From NCBI RefSeq assembly GCF_004803465.1, contig NZ_SRSF01000004.1, positions 329,813-393,812 on the forward strand: 64,000 bases of DNA. Direction: 5' to 3'. This document shows, piece by piece, positions 9,061 through 16,802 of this stretch; within the stretch, counting starts at the first letter, position 1, and each line of letters starts with the position of its first letter. The notes beneath the pieces are model-generated. The model saw only the letters and a program-made list of their open reading frames with translations, was not told the DNA's origin and did not search any database. The position numbers and the translations under genes are program-made. Source of the stretch: Neolewinella litorea (GTDB lineage: Bacteria > Bacteroidota > Bacteroidia > Chitinophagales > Saprospiraceae).

Positions 9061-9923
9061 CAGACGATCATTTTGGCGATGGGCACGATCAGGATACCCT
9101 CGGCCCCGGCGTCGCGGAGGCGGTCGATGATGTCCCAGAAACGGTCTTCGCTGATCACCGTATGCACGCTCGACCAGCCTTCCTCGGCCAGGGGCAGGAC
9201 GGTAGGTGAGCGCATACCGGGCAGCATCTTGATCACTTCCTTGATGCTGCGGTTGGGCACGTTCATGAGGAGGTACTTCTGGTTGCGTGCGGCGAGTACC
9301 GATTTGATGCGGAAGACGAGTTTCTCCAGAATGGCGCGACGGTCGGCGTCGATGCGCGGACTGGCCGCGATGACGGCCTCGGATTGAAGGATGATGTCCT
9401 GCTCCTCCAGGCCATTCTTGAAGAGGGTACTGCCCGTCGAAACGAGGTCGCAGATGGCGTCGGCCAGTCCGATGTTCGGCGCAATTTCCACCGAGCCGCT
9501 GATCTCGTGAATCTCGGCCTCGATCCCCTTGTCTTTCAGAAACGCCCGCAGGCTGTTTGGGTAGCTGGTGGCGATGCGGCGGCCGTTGAGGCTCTCGGGG
9601 CCGGTGTAGCGGCTGCCGCGGGGGGTGGCCAGGCTGAGTCGGCACTTCGAGAAGCCCAGTTTCTGTACCACTTCGGCGTCCTTCTGCTTTTCGATCAGGG
9701 TATTCTCGCCGATGATGCCGATGTCGGCTACGCCGTCCTGGATGTACTGCGGGATATCGCTGTTGCGTAGGTAAAGGATCTCGGCGTTGAAGTTGCGGGC
9801 GGGTGCCTTGAGCTGGTCGCGGCCGTTGTCGATCTTGATGCCGCATTCCTTCAGGAGCTGGATGGACTCATCAAGGAGGCGGCCGGATTTCTGTACGGCA
9901 ATTCTGAGGGGGGGAGTAGACAT
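9060..9923 (-). CDS. hisG: ATP phosphoribosyltransferase, long form
   Basis: 287 residues, first enzyme of the pathway, joining PRPP and ATP. The start MSTPPLRIAVQKSGRL at 9923 gives the normal length; in-frame sequence farther upstream lies inside the attenuator and is not coding. Catalytic-domain features are YIQDGVADIGIIGENTL and DLVSTGSTLFKNGLEE. The C-terminal about 75 residues, through VHTVISEDRFWDIIDRLRDAGAEGILIVPIAKMIV, form the regulatory domain of the long-form enzyme, which usually carries histidine feedback inhibition. The start codon is 12 bp past the attenuator T-run, so expression is controlled by read-through. Confidence 0.96.
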   Translation of the reverse strand: MSTPPLRIAVQKSGRLLDESIQLLKECGIKIDNGRDQLKAPARNFNAEILYLRNSDIPQYIQDGVADIGIIGENTLIEKQKDAEVVQKLGFSKCRLSLATPRGSRYTGPESLNGRRIATSYPNSLRAFLKDKGIEAEIHEISGSVEIAPNIGLADAICDLVSTGSTLFKNGLEEQDIILQSEAVIAASPRIDADRRAILEKLVFRIKSVLAARNQKYLLMNVPNRSIKEVIKMLPGMRSPTVLPLAEEGWSSVHTVISEDRFWDIIDRLRDAGAEGILIVPIAKMIV

Positions 9924-9935
9924 TTCGATTCGGGG

Positions 9936-9975
9936 TAAAATACAAAGAGGCCCACCGGACTTTCCGGCGGACCTC
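9936..9975 (-). terminator. Rho-independent terminator of the his attenuator
   Basis: On the minus strand, 9975-9963 (GAGGTCCGCCGGA) pairs with 9959-9947 (TCCGGTGGGCCTC) over 13 bp with two G-U pairs and an AAG loop. The next bases are TTTGTATTTT (9946-9937). This is a full intrinsic terminator placed between the leader peptide and hisG. Confidence 0.9.
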
Positions 9976-10038
9976 TGAGCAATAGGTTTGGGGAGTATAA
10001 AGTTTACCGCACCACCTGGTCGCTCGCCGACGGGCAAG
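9976..10038 (-). promoter_or_regulatory. His attenuator: competing pause and antiterminator stems
   Basis: On the minus strand two alternatives can be drawn. The pause hairpin is CTTGCC-cgtc-GGCGAG (10038-10023). The antiterminator pairs CGGCG(agc)GACC (10029-10018) with GGTCCGCCG, the 5' arm of the terminator (9972-9964), through nine pairs and a 3-nt bulge. A ribosome stalled on the four His codons covers the first half of the pause hairpin, leaving CGGCG..GACC free to disarm the terminator. A ribosome that reads through to the TAA hides that segment and lets the terminator form. The pairings are seen in the sequence; the switching is inferred from known his/trp attenuators. Confidence 0.78.
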
Positions 10039-10075
10039 GAAGACAAAGATGATGATGGTGAACTCCAAGGATCAT
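10004..10075 (-). CDS. hisL: His operon leader peptide with four consecutive histidines
   Basis: A 23-residue frame from ATG at 10075 to TAA at 10004. It begins MILGV and then has four histidine codons in a row (CAC CAT CAT CAT, residues 6-9), followed by LCLPCPSASDQVVR. A His run just upstream of an intrinsic terminator and hisG is the classic design of ribosome-mediated attenuation. There is no Shine-Dalgarno sequence; the ATG lies two bases after the tRNA-Phe discriminator base, with a single C between. A different frame over the same DNA (65 codons) contains no His run and runs into hisG, so I reject it. Confidence 0.88.
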   Translation of the reverse strand: MILGVHHHHLCLPCPSASDQVVR

Positions 10076-10076
10076 G

Positions 10077-10149
10077 TGGTGTGGGGCGGAATCGAACCGC
10101 CGACACATGGATTTTCAGTCCATTGCTCTACCAACTGAGCTACCGCACC
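10077..10149 (-). tRNA. tRNA-Phe (GAA)
   Basis: A 73-nt cloverleaf on the minus strand. The acceptor 5' arm is GGTGCGG, the D stem GCTC/GAGC, the anticodon stem ATGGA/TCCAT with loop CTGAAAA (anticodon GAA), and the T arm GGCGG-TTCGATT-CCGCC. The acceptor 3' arm is CCACACC and the discriminator is A. CCA is not encoded; the bases after the discriminator are CATG, where ATG is the his leader start. One acceptor pair is a C-A mismatch (C5 with A68). It shares a promoter with the his operon as far as can be seen. Confidence 0.95.
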
Positions 10150-10189
10150 GATTTGCCGTAAATCCGGGCGTTCCCGGGTAAGGCGGTCG

Positions 10190-10221
10190 CAAAGGTAATT
10201 ATAAGCTTGGAAACCTTGCAA
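10190..10221 (-). promoter_or_regulatory. Promoter of tRNA-Phe and the his operon (Bacteroidetes type)
   Basis: On the minus strand the -7 element TACCTTTG (10197-10190) fits TAnnTTTG, and TTG (10221-10219) lies 21 bp upstream as the -33 element, the spacing expected for the Bacteroidetes primary sigma factor. Transcription should begin about 10183 and enter the tRNA at 10149. No other promoter of this form is visible between the tRNA and hisG. Confidence 0.7.
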
Positions 10222-10250
10222 GCGGATGCAGGAAAAGTTTGCGGACCAAC

Positions 10251-11240
10251 TCACCGCGTCCGCGGCCGCATGCCCGGCTTGTACTCGCTGCCAAAGCCGG
10301 AGTTATTGGGCTCGTACGGCCCGGCGAAGTCCGCGTTCACGCCACCGGCCGGAATGTCCGCCTCACGCCCGAGCGCCCAATAGATGCCGTTTAGCGCGAG
10401 CTTGCGCATCGACTCCTCCCGGAAATCATACGGGTGACCCAGGGTAGTGAAGAAGACCCGGGCGGGCTTCCCACTCTCGCCGGTGTAGGTTTTTGTCCAG
10501 GCTACCGGATTGTCCAGCGGGAACTGGTCCAGTTTACCGTCCGCCTCGTGTTGCGACCGCAGGCTATGGCCCATCAGCAGGGGCGCACTGTCTCCGCTCA
10601 GTTTCCATTCGCCGCCGTCGACGTGGTACAGCCAGGAATAGGCCTGGAAGGGTTGCACGCCGTTCAGGATAGGGCTGTCGCGGCGTTCGTCGACCAGGCT
10701 CACCTCGGTGAGCCGCCCGTGCCCGTCGGCAAAGTGGCCATGGTGGGTGATCCACTGCTGGCCGAATACCCGCGCGGGCCACTCGTCGTTCAGCACCATG
10801 AGGGCACTGTCGCGGGGCTCGGTGTAGCGGAAGGAGTGGGTGGCCGTACGGAATCCCACGATGGGCCGGCCGCTTTCGGCGTAGTCGGTGATCTTGCGGG
10901 CCATGTCGGCGGGCAGCTGCCGGAACCGCAGGAAAACCACCATGAGGTCGGCGTCCTCCAGTTCGTCGAGCGCGCTGACGTGGTAGAGGTTGTTGGGGTC
11001 GATCACGCCGTTGCTGTCCAGGGAGTACCCCACCACCGTTTCGGCCCCCAGCTCACGCTCGAGGATGTCGGCGAGCATGGGCATGGATTCCTCCGAGCGG
11101 TACTCTTCGTCGCCGGTGAGGAAGACGATCTTCGGGGGGGCGGTGTCCGCGGCGGCGGCCGGTGTCCCGTTTTCCTGGGGGGCGGGTCCGCAGGTGCAAA
11201 GGAAAGTGGCCAGGAGCAGGGCCAGCAGGTTTCTTATCAT
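10251..11240 (-). CDS. ThuA-like domain lipoprotein
   Basis: 329 residues from the ATG at 11240 (MIRNLLALL...); a GTG four codons earlier is less likely. The N-terminus is a lipoprotein signal ending in Cys at about residue 17. The body matches the ThuA-like glutamine-amidotransferase-like fold: KIVFLTGDEEYRSEESMPMLADIL, DLMVVFLRFRQLPADMARKITDYAESGRPIVGFRTATHSF, GHFADGHGR, HPILNGV-like segments, and a VFFTTLGHPYDFREESMRKLALNGIYWALG end. ThuA proteins are linked to 3-keto-sugar or trehalose use. The gene follows the cytochrome-dehydrogenase gene after 13 bp, so the two are probably one periplasmic sugar-oxidation unit. Confidence 0.82.
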   Translation of the reverse strand: MIRNLLALLLATFLCTCGPAPQENGTPAAAADTAPPKIVFLTGDEEYRSEESMPMLADILERELGAETVVGYSLDSNGVIDPNNLYHVSALDELEDADLMVVFLRFRQLPADMARKITDYAESGRPIVGFRTATHSFRYTEPRDSALMVLNDEWPARVFGQQWITHHGHFADGHGRLTEVSLVDERRDSPILNGVQPFQAYSWLYHVDGGEWKLSGDSAPLLMGHSLRSQHEADGKLDQFPLDNPVAWTKTYTGESGKPARVFFTTLGHPYDFREESMRKLALNGIYWALGREADIPAGGVNADFAGPYEPNNSGFGSEYKPGMRPRTR

Positions 11241-11253
11241 CGGTATTTCCACG

Positions 11254-14200
11254 TTATTTCTTTACTTCTTCGGGGAAGGGGTGCTCCTCCAGCAGTTCCG
11301 CGGCGCGGTACATGCCCTTACGCCCCGCAGTGGCGGTGCGCACGGCGGCGATGTCTTCCGCCTTGATCATGGGTGCCTCGTTGCCGAAGGCGTTGCGTAC
11401 GTACGTCAGCACGGCTGCCATCTCCTCGTCGTTCATCAGTCCGCCGTAGGCGGTCATGGGCACCTGGCCGTTGTACATCTTGCCGTTCACTTCCATGGGA
11501 CCGTAGAGGCCGTGCATGACCAGTTTGATCAGCCGTTCCTTTGAGCCGGTCACCCAGGGGGATCCCGCCAGGGGCGGGTAGCCCGTCGCGGCCAGCCCCC
11601 GCCCGTCTTGCTGGTGACAGGTACCGCAGTAGCCCTCCTGCTCGAATAGTTCGGCACCGAGGGCATAGGCTCGCCCGATCGGACTATCCGGCGCTTCGGC
11701 AATATTGGCGGCGGGGGCGATGTACGCCTTGTTGGCCAGGTGGGCGCGCGCATTGAGTAGCACCTCCCGACCGAGTTCGTCCAGTTCCTGCCGCTCGGCT
11801 TCGGCAAGGATCGTTTCACCTTCTTCCCTGGGCAGCCAGCTGGCGGCGGTCATGGCCTCCATCCGCACGCGGGGGTGGGGGTCGGCGGCAAAGGCGGCGA
11901 GGCGCCGGGTCTCGTCCTCCAGTTGGTGGCCCATGTAGCGGACCACCCGGGCTGCGGCGGCCCGCAGTCGGAAGTCGTCCGACCGGCTGGCCGCGTCCAA
12001 GATCTCCCGGTCAATGGCGTTCGCCCCCCAGGTCACGAACAGGGCTTCGCGCAGGAAGTCGGGGTACTTTTCGTCCTGCCGGTCCAGGGCCTTCGCCCAC
12101 TGCCCGACGGCCGTCATCACCTTCGCCGGATCGCGCTCGCGCAACACGCGGCGGCTCCGGTAGCGTGTCCGGTACTCGGGTTCCTTCAGGTTGTCAAGCA
12201 GCTCGGGGATGCTAGCCTCGGCCACTTTCGGTTCCGGTACCAGCGGCCGGCCGGGGTAGGTGATGCGGTAGATGCGCCCGTGGACGTGGTCTCGCAGGGG
12301 GTCGCGCGCGTTGTGTTGCATGTGACCCACGAGCACGTTGTGCCAGTCTACCAGATAGAGACTGCCGTCGGGGGCGAATTCCATGTCTACCGGACGGAAA
12401 TTGGGGTCGGTGCTCGTGAGCAAATCCTGCCGCCAGCGGGTATCGAAGCCCGCGCCCTGGTCGAAGACCCGGTGCTGCTTGGTACCCAGGAATCCGATCG
12501 TGTTGTTGATCAGGAGGTCGCCCTGCATCTCCTCGGGAAAGTGCCGGCTGGAAATGATTTCCAGGCCGGAGGTAGGCCGCACCCGGTGCTCTGGCTCGAT
12601 GAGGTCGGGAGCCATGGGGTTCTGTACCCCGTAGAGGTCCTTGATGGTCGAAGGCAGCATCCACTGCACCCGCGGACCACTGGTGTGGGCGAAGATGGGC
12701 TGCCCCCAGGCGTCGAAGATGATGCCCCAGGGGTTGGGGATGGAAATTTGGGCTGTGCGCTCCAGGTGCCGCCGCGCGGGATTGAAGCGGTAGAAACCGC
12801 CGTTGGTGGCGCGTACCGGACCGTAGGGGGTCTCTACGTTGGTGTGTAGGAAAACGCCTTCGCCCATGTAAATGCCGCCCCCCGGGTCGGCCTCGTAGGC
12901 GCTGATGTTGTGGTGGGTGTCGTGGTCGTCGAAGCCGCTCATAATAGTCTCGCGGTAATCGGCCCGGTCGTCTCCGTCGGTATCCTTTAAAAAGACGAGG
13001 TCCGTGCCCTGCGACACGTACACGCCGCCATTGGCAAATTCAAAGCCTACGGGCAGGTGCAGGCTGTCGGCCCAGACCTTGAGTTCATCCGCCCGGCCGT
13101 CGGCGTCGGTGTCTTCCAGGATGACGAGTTTGTCATTGGGCAGGTCGTCGCCCGGCTTGTAGTGGGGATAGCTGGGCATCAGGCTAACCCAGAGCCGTCC
13201 GCGGTCGTCCCAGTTCATCTGGCAGGGGTTGGCCAGTTCGGGGAATTCCCGCTCGGAGGCGAACAGCTCGATTTGGAAGCCCGGCGCCGTAGTGAATGTA
13301 GCCAGGGCGTCGGCGCCATAGAGGTACTCCACCGAGTCGGCGGGCTCCACCGCGTAGTTGGTCTGTACGGGGGGCAACGGACGGGTCTCGGCGTCGGCTC
13401 GTGCCAGGTCGTAGTCCTCCCCCCGCAGGTAGGCGTGGATGGCCGCGTCGCGGTTCGCGGTCAACTGCTTCACCTTTTCCTTTTCGTAGGGGTAGTTGTC
13501 GGGGCCGTAAGGGTTGTACCGCCGCCCGTAGGCGTGCACGCCGTTGGGCATCTTGTAATCGAGCAGCCAAAAGTGATTCTTTTCCTTGACGCGGGCCAGC
13601 AGTTCGGGATCCTCGGCCGGCGGCGAGGAGCCGAACAGGCGTTCGGCCAGGTGATCGGCCAGGCGCCGGTAGCCGGCATCGTTGAGGGAGATGCCGTCGG
13701 TAGTCAGCCGCGTTCCTTCTTGCATCCAGTCCTGCGACACGGAGAACAGGTCCACGAACGGCACCCCGTTCTCGGCAGCGATGTCCGCCATGGCGCGGGT
13801 ATAGCGGGCCAGGTTTTCATTTTCCGCGACTCCATCGGGCAGGCCGAGTTCGCTGGAGTTCTCATAGGCGAGGGGTGAGACCAGCACCAGCTGTGGGGCG
13901 CTTTCCCCGTTGTAGCGTTGCTGCGCCGAATAGCGCAGGAAGCTGTCCAGTTCCAAAGCAAAGTTGGTCAGGCCCGCAGGCCCGCCGTAGCTCTCGTTCA
14001 GTCCGAAAAAGGCGATGATCACGTCGGCGTTCAGGGAATCCAGCCACTCGTCTTCGGTCGGGAAGAAACCCTCACTGCCGCTGTCGCGGCTTACGTCCGG
14101 ATTAAAGGCCTCGGCACCGGGGAAGGCCCAGGGCGAATTGCGGCTGGCGTGGGGCCGGAAGCCGGCCGTGTTACCGGGGTCGCAGAGGTTGCGTACCGTC

Positions 14201-14388
14201 AGTCGGGCCTCGGGATAAATTTGGTAGAGGCTGGTCTCAAAGTGACCGAACTCCGACATCCGGCTGCAGAGGTTATTGCCAATCAGGACGATGCGGTCCT
14301 CCGGCTGCAGTTTCAGGAGCCCCTCGTCGGCGGAGGAACAACCCGCCAGCACCAGGGCCAGCAGGGAAAGGAATAGGTATTTTGCCAC
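11254..14388 (-). CDS. Multi-domain lipoprotein: SGNH-like, PVC-type dehydrogenase, HEAT, cytochrome c
   Basis: 1044 residues with a lipoprotein signal (LVLAGCSS). Order of parts: an SGNH/GDSL-like domain (about 30-250), a six-blade propeller like the PVC-type heme-binding dehydrogenases (about 365-710, with LWVSLMPSYPHYKPGDDLPNDKLVILEDTDADG and NGGVYVSQGTDLVFLKDTDGD), HEAT-like helices (about 715-880), and a class I cytochrome c with CGTCH at 921-925 and a candidate axial Met near 978. In the SGNH part the usual GDS serine reads GNN and the usual DGIH reads DGIS, so hydrolase activity is doubtful. The cytochrome should pass electrons from an oxidised sugar to the respiratory chain. It is followed by the ThuA gene. 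Confidence 0.85.
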   Translation of the reverse strand: MAKYLFLSLLALVLAGCSSADEGLLKLQPEDRIVLIGNNLCSRMSEFGHFETSLYQIYPEARLTVRNLCDPGNTAGFRPHASRNSPWAFPGAEAFNPDVSRDSGSEGFFPTEDEWLDSLNADVIIAFFGLNESYGGPAGLTNFALELDSFLRYSAQQRYNGESAPQLVLVSPLAYENSSELGLPDGVAENENLARYTRAMADIAAENGVPFVDLFSVSQDWMQEGTRLTTDGISLNDAGYRRLADHLAERLFGSSPPAEDPELLARVKEKNHFWLLDYKMPNGVHAYGRRYNPYGPDNYPYEKEKVKQLTANRDAAIHAYLRGEDYDLARADAETRPLPPVQTNYAVEPADSVEYLYGADALATFTTAPGFQIELFASEREFPELANPCQMNWDDRGRLWVSLMPSYPHYKPGDDLPNDKLVILEDTDADGRADELKVWADSLHLPVGFEFANGGVYVSQGTDLVFLKDTDGDDRADYRETIMSGFDDHDTHHNISAYEADPGGGIYMGEGVFLHTNVETPYGPVRATNGGFYRFNPARRHLERTAQISIPNPWGIIFDAWGQPIFAHTSGPRVQWMLPSTIKDLYGVQNPMAPDLIEPEHRVRPTSGLEIISSRHFPEEMQGDLLINNTIGFLGTKQHRVFDQGAGFDTRWRQDLLTSTDPNFRPVDMEFAPDGSLYLVDWHNVLVGHMQHNARDPLRDHVHGRIYRITYPGRPLVPEPKVAEASIPELLDNLKEPEYRTRYRSRRVLRERDPAKVMTAVGQWAKALDRQDEKYPDFLREALFVTWGANAIDREILDAASRSDDFRLRAAAARVVRYMGHQLEDETRRLAAFAADPHPRVRMEAMTAASWLPREEGETILAEAERQELDELGREVLLNARAHLANKAYIAPAANIAEAPDSPIGRAYALGAELFEQEGYCGTCHQQDGRGLAATGYPPLAGSPWVTGSKERLIKLVMHGLYGPMEVNGKMYNGQVPMTAYGGLMNDEEMAAVLTYVRNAFGNEAPMIKAEDIAAVRTATAGRKGMYRAAELLEEHPFPEEVKK

Positions 14389-14428
14389 GATCGATCTTTG
14401 GTCGACCGAATATACAAAAGCACCGACG

Positions 14429-15289
14429 CTACTCGTCCCGGCCGCGCCGCAACAACTTGATCCGGTTGACCATCATCCGCAGGGCCAGCCGGAGGGTATT
14501 CATCAATTCACTGTCTTCCCGGTAGTCGGCCGGGGCGATGTTGTGGACGCGGCGCCCCGGGCTCATCTCGTCGTAGTTGTCCCATTCCCCGTCACCATCC
14601 TTGTCGATGGCCACGGCCACGCCGCCGCCCTGCTCCACGATTTGAAAGGCCGACATGTCGCTGTTGCCGTCTCCCACATAGATCACCTGGGCCATGGGTA
14701 CGTAATAATGCTCGGCGTCGTGGTCTACGTAGGTATTCTCCAGTTCGCTGGCGCGGTCCAGGTCGAGGCCCTGCACCAGTTGCTTGATGTAGTGCACCTT
14801 GTCGACGTGGCTGATGACCCGCCGTGCGCTCAGGATCCGCCCCTCATCGTCGAAGTGGAGCTCACCGCCGTACACGCGGTCGAACTGCTGACCGATCACC
14901 GAATGCTCCGGAATGGTCTTGAAGCCGGCCGTCAGTAACACGAACTCCAGTTCGATGTCCTCATCCAGTTCCCGCACGAAATCGCGCAGGCAGTCCACCA
15001 GGTTCTCCGCCCCGGCAAAGAGGGGGAATTTTTTGCCGAAGGCCTGCATGGTCTCCCGACGCAACTTGCTGCCTTTGCGGTGACTGTACTCCCGGTACAG
15101 ATCGGCCTTGGCCAGCGGGGCCTGCCACATTCTCTTCTTCCGCTCGTGCAGCCGCGACTTGAAGTCGTCAAACGACAACCCCAGGTGCTCCAGATAGGCC
15201 CGGGTGGTGTTCGGCCCCAGCGTATCGTCGAAGTCAAAGATGAGGACGATGCGTTCGCGTAAGATCTTGGTGGCGGAGGTGGCGGACAT
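14429..15289 (-). CDS. HAD-superfamily hydrolase
   Basis: 286 residues. The catalytic motif I is DFDDTLGPN (near residue 19), motif II sits in FVLLTAGF, and motif III/IV in VIYVGDGNSDMSAFQIVEQGGGVAVAIDKDGDG. An inserted helical cap lies between. The spacing fits a cytosolic phosphatase of the HAD type, but the substrate cannot be told. It lacks a signal peptide. It is alone on the minus strand, 40 bp after the start region of the cytochrome lipoprotein gene, so it may be the first gene of that operon. Confidence 0.8.
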   Translation of the reverse strand: MSATSATKILRERIVLIFDFDDTLGPNTTRAYLEHLGLSFDDFKSRLHERKKRMWQAPLAKADLYREYSHRKGSKLRRETMQAFGKKFPLFAGAENLVDCLRDFVRELDEDIELEFVLLTAGFKTIPEHSVIGQQFDRVYGGELHFDDEGRILSARRVISHVDKVHYIKQLVQGLDLDRASELENTYVDHDAEHYYVPMAQVIYVGDGNSDMSAFQIVEQGGGVAVAIDKDGDGEWDNYDEMSPGRRVHNIAPADYREDSELMNTLRLALRMMVNRIKLLRRGRDE

Positions 15290-15433
15290 ACTTTTACATA
15301 GACAGCCGGAAAAAAATGTTCACTGCCGGCCCCGGTCGTCGCCGCCGACAAGCATTCGTCGATTCCGGCCTTGACTGTATCGTAAGGAGTGGACGGGTAT
15401 GCCGTCGGGGAATAGATTGTCTTACATATTCAA

Positions 15434-15706
15434 ATGTTATCAGTCATGTTACCCGCAAATTCCACTCCCGCTACCCATTCCGACTTCCGGAGGTTCGCTA
15501 CGCCGCTCCGTACCCGTCGGTCGGCCGTTCGCCGCCGCCGGCCCCCGATTACCTCGTCGGTGGACACGAAGTTGCGGGAGAAATACCAGAACGAGGTAAG
15601 GGAGAGCCGCCGGCTACAGCGGGCGACGACAATTATTGGCCTGCTGGTTGCAATAATTGTGGGGATTCTGCTGTCTTTGCGGTTCAACCTTGAAGGACTA
15701 CTATGA
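15434..15706 (+). CDS. Small single-pass membrane protein, unknown
   Basis: 90 residues. The N-terminal half is basic and low in complexity (RTRRSAVRRRRPP), followed by a charged helix (KLREKYQNEVRESRRLQRAT) and a C-terminal hydrophobic segment TIIGLLVAIIVGILLSLRF (about residues 65-84). The stop overlaps the ATG of the next gene (ATGA), suggesting translational coupling to the outer-membrane protein. The start may be 15434 or 15446. I do not recognise a family; the overlap and the clear membrane helix support it as a real gene. Confidence 0.55.
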   Translation: MLSVMLPANSTPATHSDFRRFATPLRTRRSAVRRRRPPITSSVDTKLREKYQNEVRESRRLQRATTIIGLLVAIIVGILLSLRFNLEGLL

Positions 15707-16212
15707 ACGTTTGCAAATGCCTGGCGCTGGCCCTTTTCTTCATCCTCTTCAGCACCCGGGCTGCGGCCCAGGCGTACGACGAGGCCATCGGCGTCCGCTT
15801 CGGCTATCCGCTCTCGGTGAGCTACAAGGCTTTCGTGAACGCCAGCGACGCCGTGGAGGTCTACGCCGGCTGGCGGAGCTGGCGCCGCTACCGCGCCTTT
15901 AGCATCAACGGGGCCTACCAGATCCATCAGGACCTGGGTACCATCGACGACCTCCAGTGGTACTATGGAGCCGGAGCCGGACTGCAGCTCTGGAACTACG
16001 ACGAATTCGACCGCGGATCCGCTACCGTTAGCCTGTCCGGCTACCTCGGACTGGAGTACGTATTCCCCGATACACCGATTTCGGTGAGCGCAGACTGGCG
16101 CCCCACCGTCTACCTCGGCACCCAGCGAGCTACCGACTTCCACAATTTCAGCCTTGGTGCCGGTGCCCTGGCGGTACGCTACATCCTGCCGCGGAAGTTT
16201 CGGATCCGGTAG
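15703..16212 (+). CDS. Small outer-membrane beta-barrel protein, copy 1
   Basis: 169 residues with a signal peptide (cleavage near RAAAQA/YDE, about residue 23). After it come regular amphipathic strands: AIGVRFGYPLSVSYKAF, AVEVYAGWRS, WYYGAGAGLQLW, SLSGYLGLEYVFPDTPISVSADWRPTVYLG, GALAVRYIL. This is the pattern of an eight-strand porin-family barrel. It has a close paralogue directly downstream (16299-16802) with the same block order (GVR-GxPxxVSYKA, EVY-GWR/GYR, YYGAG, YLGLEY, PVSVSADW). Its ATG overlaps the stop of the small membrane protein. Confidence 0.78.
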   Translation: MNVCKCLALALFFILFSTRAAAQAYDEAIGVRFGYPLSVSYKAFVNASDAVEVYAGWRSWRRYRAFSINGAYQIHQDLGTIDDLQWYYGAGAGLQLWNYDEFDRGSATVSLSGYLGLEYVFPDTPISVSADWRPTVYLGTQRATDFHNFSLGAGALAVRYILPRKFRIR

Positions 16213-16298
16213 CGGAGTGGCCACCAATCGGGGGCGAAGGGCCCTGGAACAGTAACGAACGGGTGCCCCGGCGAATGGAAGGGTGAACCACACCCACC

Positions 16299-16802
16299 AT
16301 GATCCGCCTCCGCTACCTTCTTCTCCCCGTTTTTCTACTTGTCGCGCTCACTGCCGACGCCCAGAAGAGTTTCAGATCCGCAGTCGGTGTGCGCGTGGGG
16401 GCTCCCTCAGCCGTCAGCTATAAAGCTTACTTCAACGAGCGGCACGCCGCTGAGGTCTACGTAGGTTACCGCGGTTACGACGTATCCCGATATATCAGCG
16501 TAAACGCCGCCTACCTGTCTCACCAGCAGATCGAGTCGCTGCGGGGCCTCAATTATTACTACGGGGCCGGGCCGGGAATCCGCCGGTGGAGTTATGACCA
16601 TTCCGAAACCGGGGCCACCGTGGTTACCGCAAGTGCCTATTTGGGCTTGGAATACAATTTCGAAAATGTCCCGGTTTCCGTATCGGCCGACTGGGTACCT
16701 ACCTACTTTTTTGGCCGCAACGGCAACAGGGGTAGCTTTGGCTACGACTTGGGCGGCATTGCCGTGCGCTATCGCTTCAGTGACGCCTACGAGGACGACT
16801 AG
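16299..16802 (+). CDS. Small outer-membrane beta-barrel protein, copy 2
   Basis: 167 residues, signal peptide to about residue 21 (TADAQ/KSF). Strands SAVGVRVGAPSAVSYKAYF, AAEVYVGYRGYD, YYYGAGPGIRRWSYD, ASAYLGLEYNFENVPVSVSADWVPTYFFG and GGIAVRYRF match the preceding gene block by block, so the pair arose by tandem duplication. It ends EDD rather than in an aromatic, unlike a standard barrel terminus, although IAVRYRF lies close to the end. Its last 4 bp overlap the 3' end of hemW on the other strand. Confidence 0.78.
   Translation: MIRLRYLLLPVFLLVALTADAQKSFRSAVGVRVGAPSAVSYKAYFNERHAAEVYVGYRGYDVSRYISVNAAYLSHQQIESLRGLNYYYGAGPGIRRWSYDHSETGATVVTASAYLGLEYNFENVPVSVSADWVPTYFFGRNGNRGSFGYDLGGIAVRYRFSDAYEDD

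Noticed and set aside
9871..10068. 65-codon frame across the his leader
   Set aside because: It overlaps hisG in another frame and gives Ile where the alternative frame gives four His codons; the 23-codon frame explains the attenuator.
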